Below, one piece after another: positions 40,757 through 42,540 of a DNA stretch of 42,540 nt; positions within the stretch are counted from its first letter, which is position 1; each line of letters starts with the position of its first letter. Below the pieces are notes generated by a model that searched no databases, was not told the origin of the DNA, and saw only the letters and a program-made list of their open reading frames with translations. The DNA is from Alphaproteobacteria bacterium (GTDB lineage: Bacteria; Pseudomonadota; Alphaproteobacteria; UBA2966; CAIVPW01), in contig JABHVE010000039.1 of the NCBI GenBank assembly GCA_018658465.1, positions 1 to 42,540 on the forward strand, given 5' to 3'. The translations under genes and the position numbers were made by a program.

Positions 40757-41947
40757 GTGGGCCTGGCGAGGGCGATCGACCTGGATCTGGCCTTTGCCGA
40801 GGCTGCCAAGGTTCCGTCTATCCATCCAAAAACCTATTTGGGTTCCGGAAAGGTCGAAGCCCTGGCCGCCGCCATTGCCGGCGATGATGTGGGTTTGTTG
40901 GTGTTCAACGGCCCCCTGAATGCCGGGCAACAACGCAATTTGGAAACGGCCCTGTCTTGTAAAGTCATCGACCGAACTGGGCTGATCCTTGAAATTTTTG
41001 GCGCCCGGGCGCGGACTGCAGAAGGCGCCTTGCAAGTGGAGCGGGCGGCGTTGGAATACCAGCGTGGACGCTTGGTAAGGTCGTGGACCCACTTGGAGCG
41101 CCAGCGCGGCGGCTTTGGGTTCCTTGGGGGCCCTGGTGAAACCCAGATCGAAGCCGACCGGCGCCATATCAGCGCCCGCATTAAACGCATTGAAAAATCA
41201 CTGGCCACAATCACCCGGACCCGTGGCCTGCATCGCCAAGCGCGGGCGCGGGTGCCTTACCCCGTGGTGGCAACGGTGGGCTACACGAACGCTGGCAAAT
41301 CGACGCTTTTCAATCGCCTGACCGATTCCACCGTGTTCGCCGAAGACATGCTGTTCGCGACGTTGGATCCCACCATGCGCGGGGTAACGCTGCCCTCTGG
41401 GCGCACCATCATCTTGTCAGACACGGTTGGGTTCATTTCGGGATTGCCTGCCCAGCTGGTGGCAGCGTTCAGGGCAACTCTGGAGGAAGTGATCCATGCG
41501 GATCTTATTCTTCATGTGCGGGATTTTGCCCATCCAGACAGCGCGGCCCAGCGCGAAGATGTGGTCCGTATTTTGGCGGATCTTTGCCCGGAAGATGAAA
41601 ATCCACCGCCGGTCATCGAAGTTCTGAACAAGATCGATTTGCTGGATGATGAGGCGCGGGAGTTCGCGGCCAACAGCGCCCAGCGCTTGGAGGGCCACAT
41701 CGCCTTTTCGGCCCTGACGGGGGAGGGTGTCGATGCCCTGTTGGGCGCCATTGATCATGAGTTATCCAAGTCCAAAGCCGTTGTGGAAATCGATGTGCCG
41801 TTGGAAGACGGTGCCGCCATTGCCTGGCTTTATGAACGCGGGGAAGTCCACGACCGCCAGGATATGGATGCCACGGCGCGGTTCACCGTTGGATTAGATG
41901 CCGCAGACCTGGGCCGTTTCCGCAAGCGACTAAAGGTCGCAGAGTAA
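40757..41947 (+). CDS. hflX: GTPase HflX (N-terminus probably extends upstream of this GTG)
   Basis: GGPGETQIEADRR, GYTNAGKSTLFNRLT, DTVGFI, NKIDLLD; in-frame upstream codons encode HflX-like RAAIVHPYGTRGQNV... without ATG/GTG/TTG. Confidence 0.93.
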   Translation: MGLARAIDLDLAFAEAAKVPSIHPKTYLGSGKVEALAAAIAGDDVGLLVFNGPLNAGQQRNLETALSCKVIDRTGLILEIFGARARTAEGALQVERAALEYQRGRLVRSWTHLERQRGGFGFLGGPGETQIEADRRHISARIKRIEKSLATITRTRGLHRQARARVPYPVVATVGYTNAGKSTLFNRLTDSTVFAEDMLFATLDPTMRGVTLPSGRTIILSDTVGFISGLPAQLVAAFRATLEEVIHADLILHVRDFAHPDSAAQREDVVRILADLCPEDENPPPVIEVLNKIDLLDDEAREFAANSAQRLEGHIAFSALTGEGVDALLGAIDHELSKSKAVVEIDVPLEDGAAIAWLYERGEVHDRQDMDATARFTVGLDAADLGRFRKRLKVAE

Positions 41948-41977
41948 CCCCAAAACCACCAAATTCACCCGGGTCGG

Positions 41978-42034
41978 TTGACACTGCCCGGGGCGCCGCA
42001 TATATGTTTGGCACTCCAGATGCGGGACTGCCAA
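41978..42034 (+). promoter_or_regulatory. groESL promoter with CIRCE (HrcA) operator
   Basis: -35 TTGACA (41978-41983), 17-nt spacer, -10 TATATG (42001-42006); CIRCE-like TTGGCACTC-N9-GACTGCCAA at 42008-42034 (one mismatch in the inverted repeat). Confidence 0.88.
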
Positions 42035-42098
42035 TTTTGGATCATGGGCAGCCGGTCGGGACATCTAAATTTTTGAAAATCGAAAGACGGAGTTCTGC

Positions 42099-42386
42099 AT
42101 GAAGATCAAGCCGCTGCACGACCGTGTTCTGGTACGGCGTTTGGAGCAGGAAGAAAAGTCGGCCGGGGGAATTATCATTCCCGATACCGCCAAGGAAAAG
42201 CCCGCCGAGGGCAAAATCGTGGCAGTTGGCCCGGGCCTGCGAGGAGACGACGGGAAGCTACAGCCCCTTGACGTGAAAAAGGGCAACAAGATCCTGTTCG
42301 GAAAATGGTCGGGAACCGAAGTCATGGTGGATGGGGAAGAACTCATCATCATGAAGGAATCCGACATCATGGGTATAATCGGTTAG
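42099..42386 (+). CDS. groES: Co-chaperonin GroES
   Basis: 95 aa; [46 protein letters not shown]. Confidence 0.98.
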   Translation: MKIKPLHDRVLVRRLEQEEKSAGGIIIPDTAKEKPAEGKIVAVGPGLRGDDGKLQPLDVKKGNKILFGKWSGTEVMVDGEELIIMKESDIMGIIG

Positions 42387-42396
42387 GCGGAGATAA

Positions 42397-42540
<144 letters not shown>

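Overview
Mostly core-genome segment of an alphaproteobacterium; gene content and order resemble Rhodospirillales-type genomes (taxon inferred from synteny only). Left to right: moaC (partial)-trpC-trpD-trpG on the minus strand; a plus-strand copper cassette (histidine-rich Cu P-type ATPase, CueR-type MerR regulator) plus a divergent polysaccharide deacetylase; trpE and a PpiD-like SurA-N/PPIase on the minus strand; tpiA, an MsrQ-like heme membrane protein, secG, pyrG, kdsA; a DUF1538 membrane protein followed by two divergent PII-like proteins; eno, a methyltransferase, ftsB-like gene, pdhA-pdhB-pdhC-lpdA-lipA, RatA/Coq10-like gene; minus-strand CPBP protease, CinA C-terminal domain protein, pgpA, ispDF; ntrB-ntrC-ntrY-ntrX-trkA-trkH, a class IV aminotransferase, hfq, hflX, groES and the start of groEL. 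The best candidate for an under-described system is the overlapping DUF1538-PII-PII unit between kdsA and eno: a fused, internally duplicated putative cation transporter with two PII-like proteins that look divergent in the T-loop. Other sequence-level signals: a 45-bp tandem repeat between trkH and the aminotransferase gene that encodes an open 42-codon frame; a perfect 18-bp palindrome inside a predicted ntrY promoter; a MerR/CueR-type promoter with a perfect dyad before copA; a CIRCE element with N9 spacing before groES; a trp cluster split by the copper cassette; and hflX with no canonical start codon upstream of its conserved N-terminus. I saw no tRNA, rRNA, CRISPR array, transposase or prophage.
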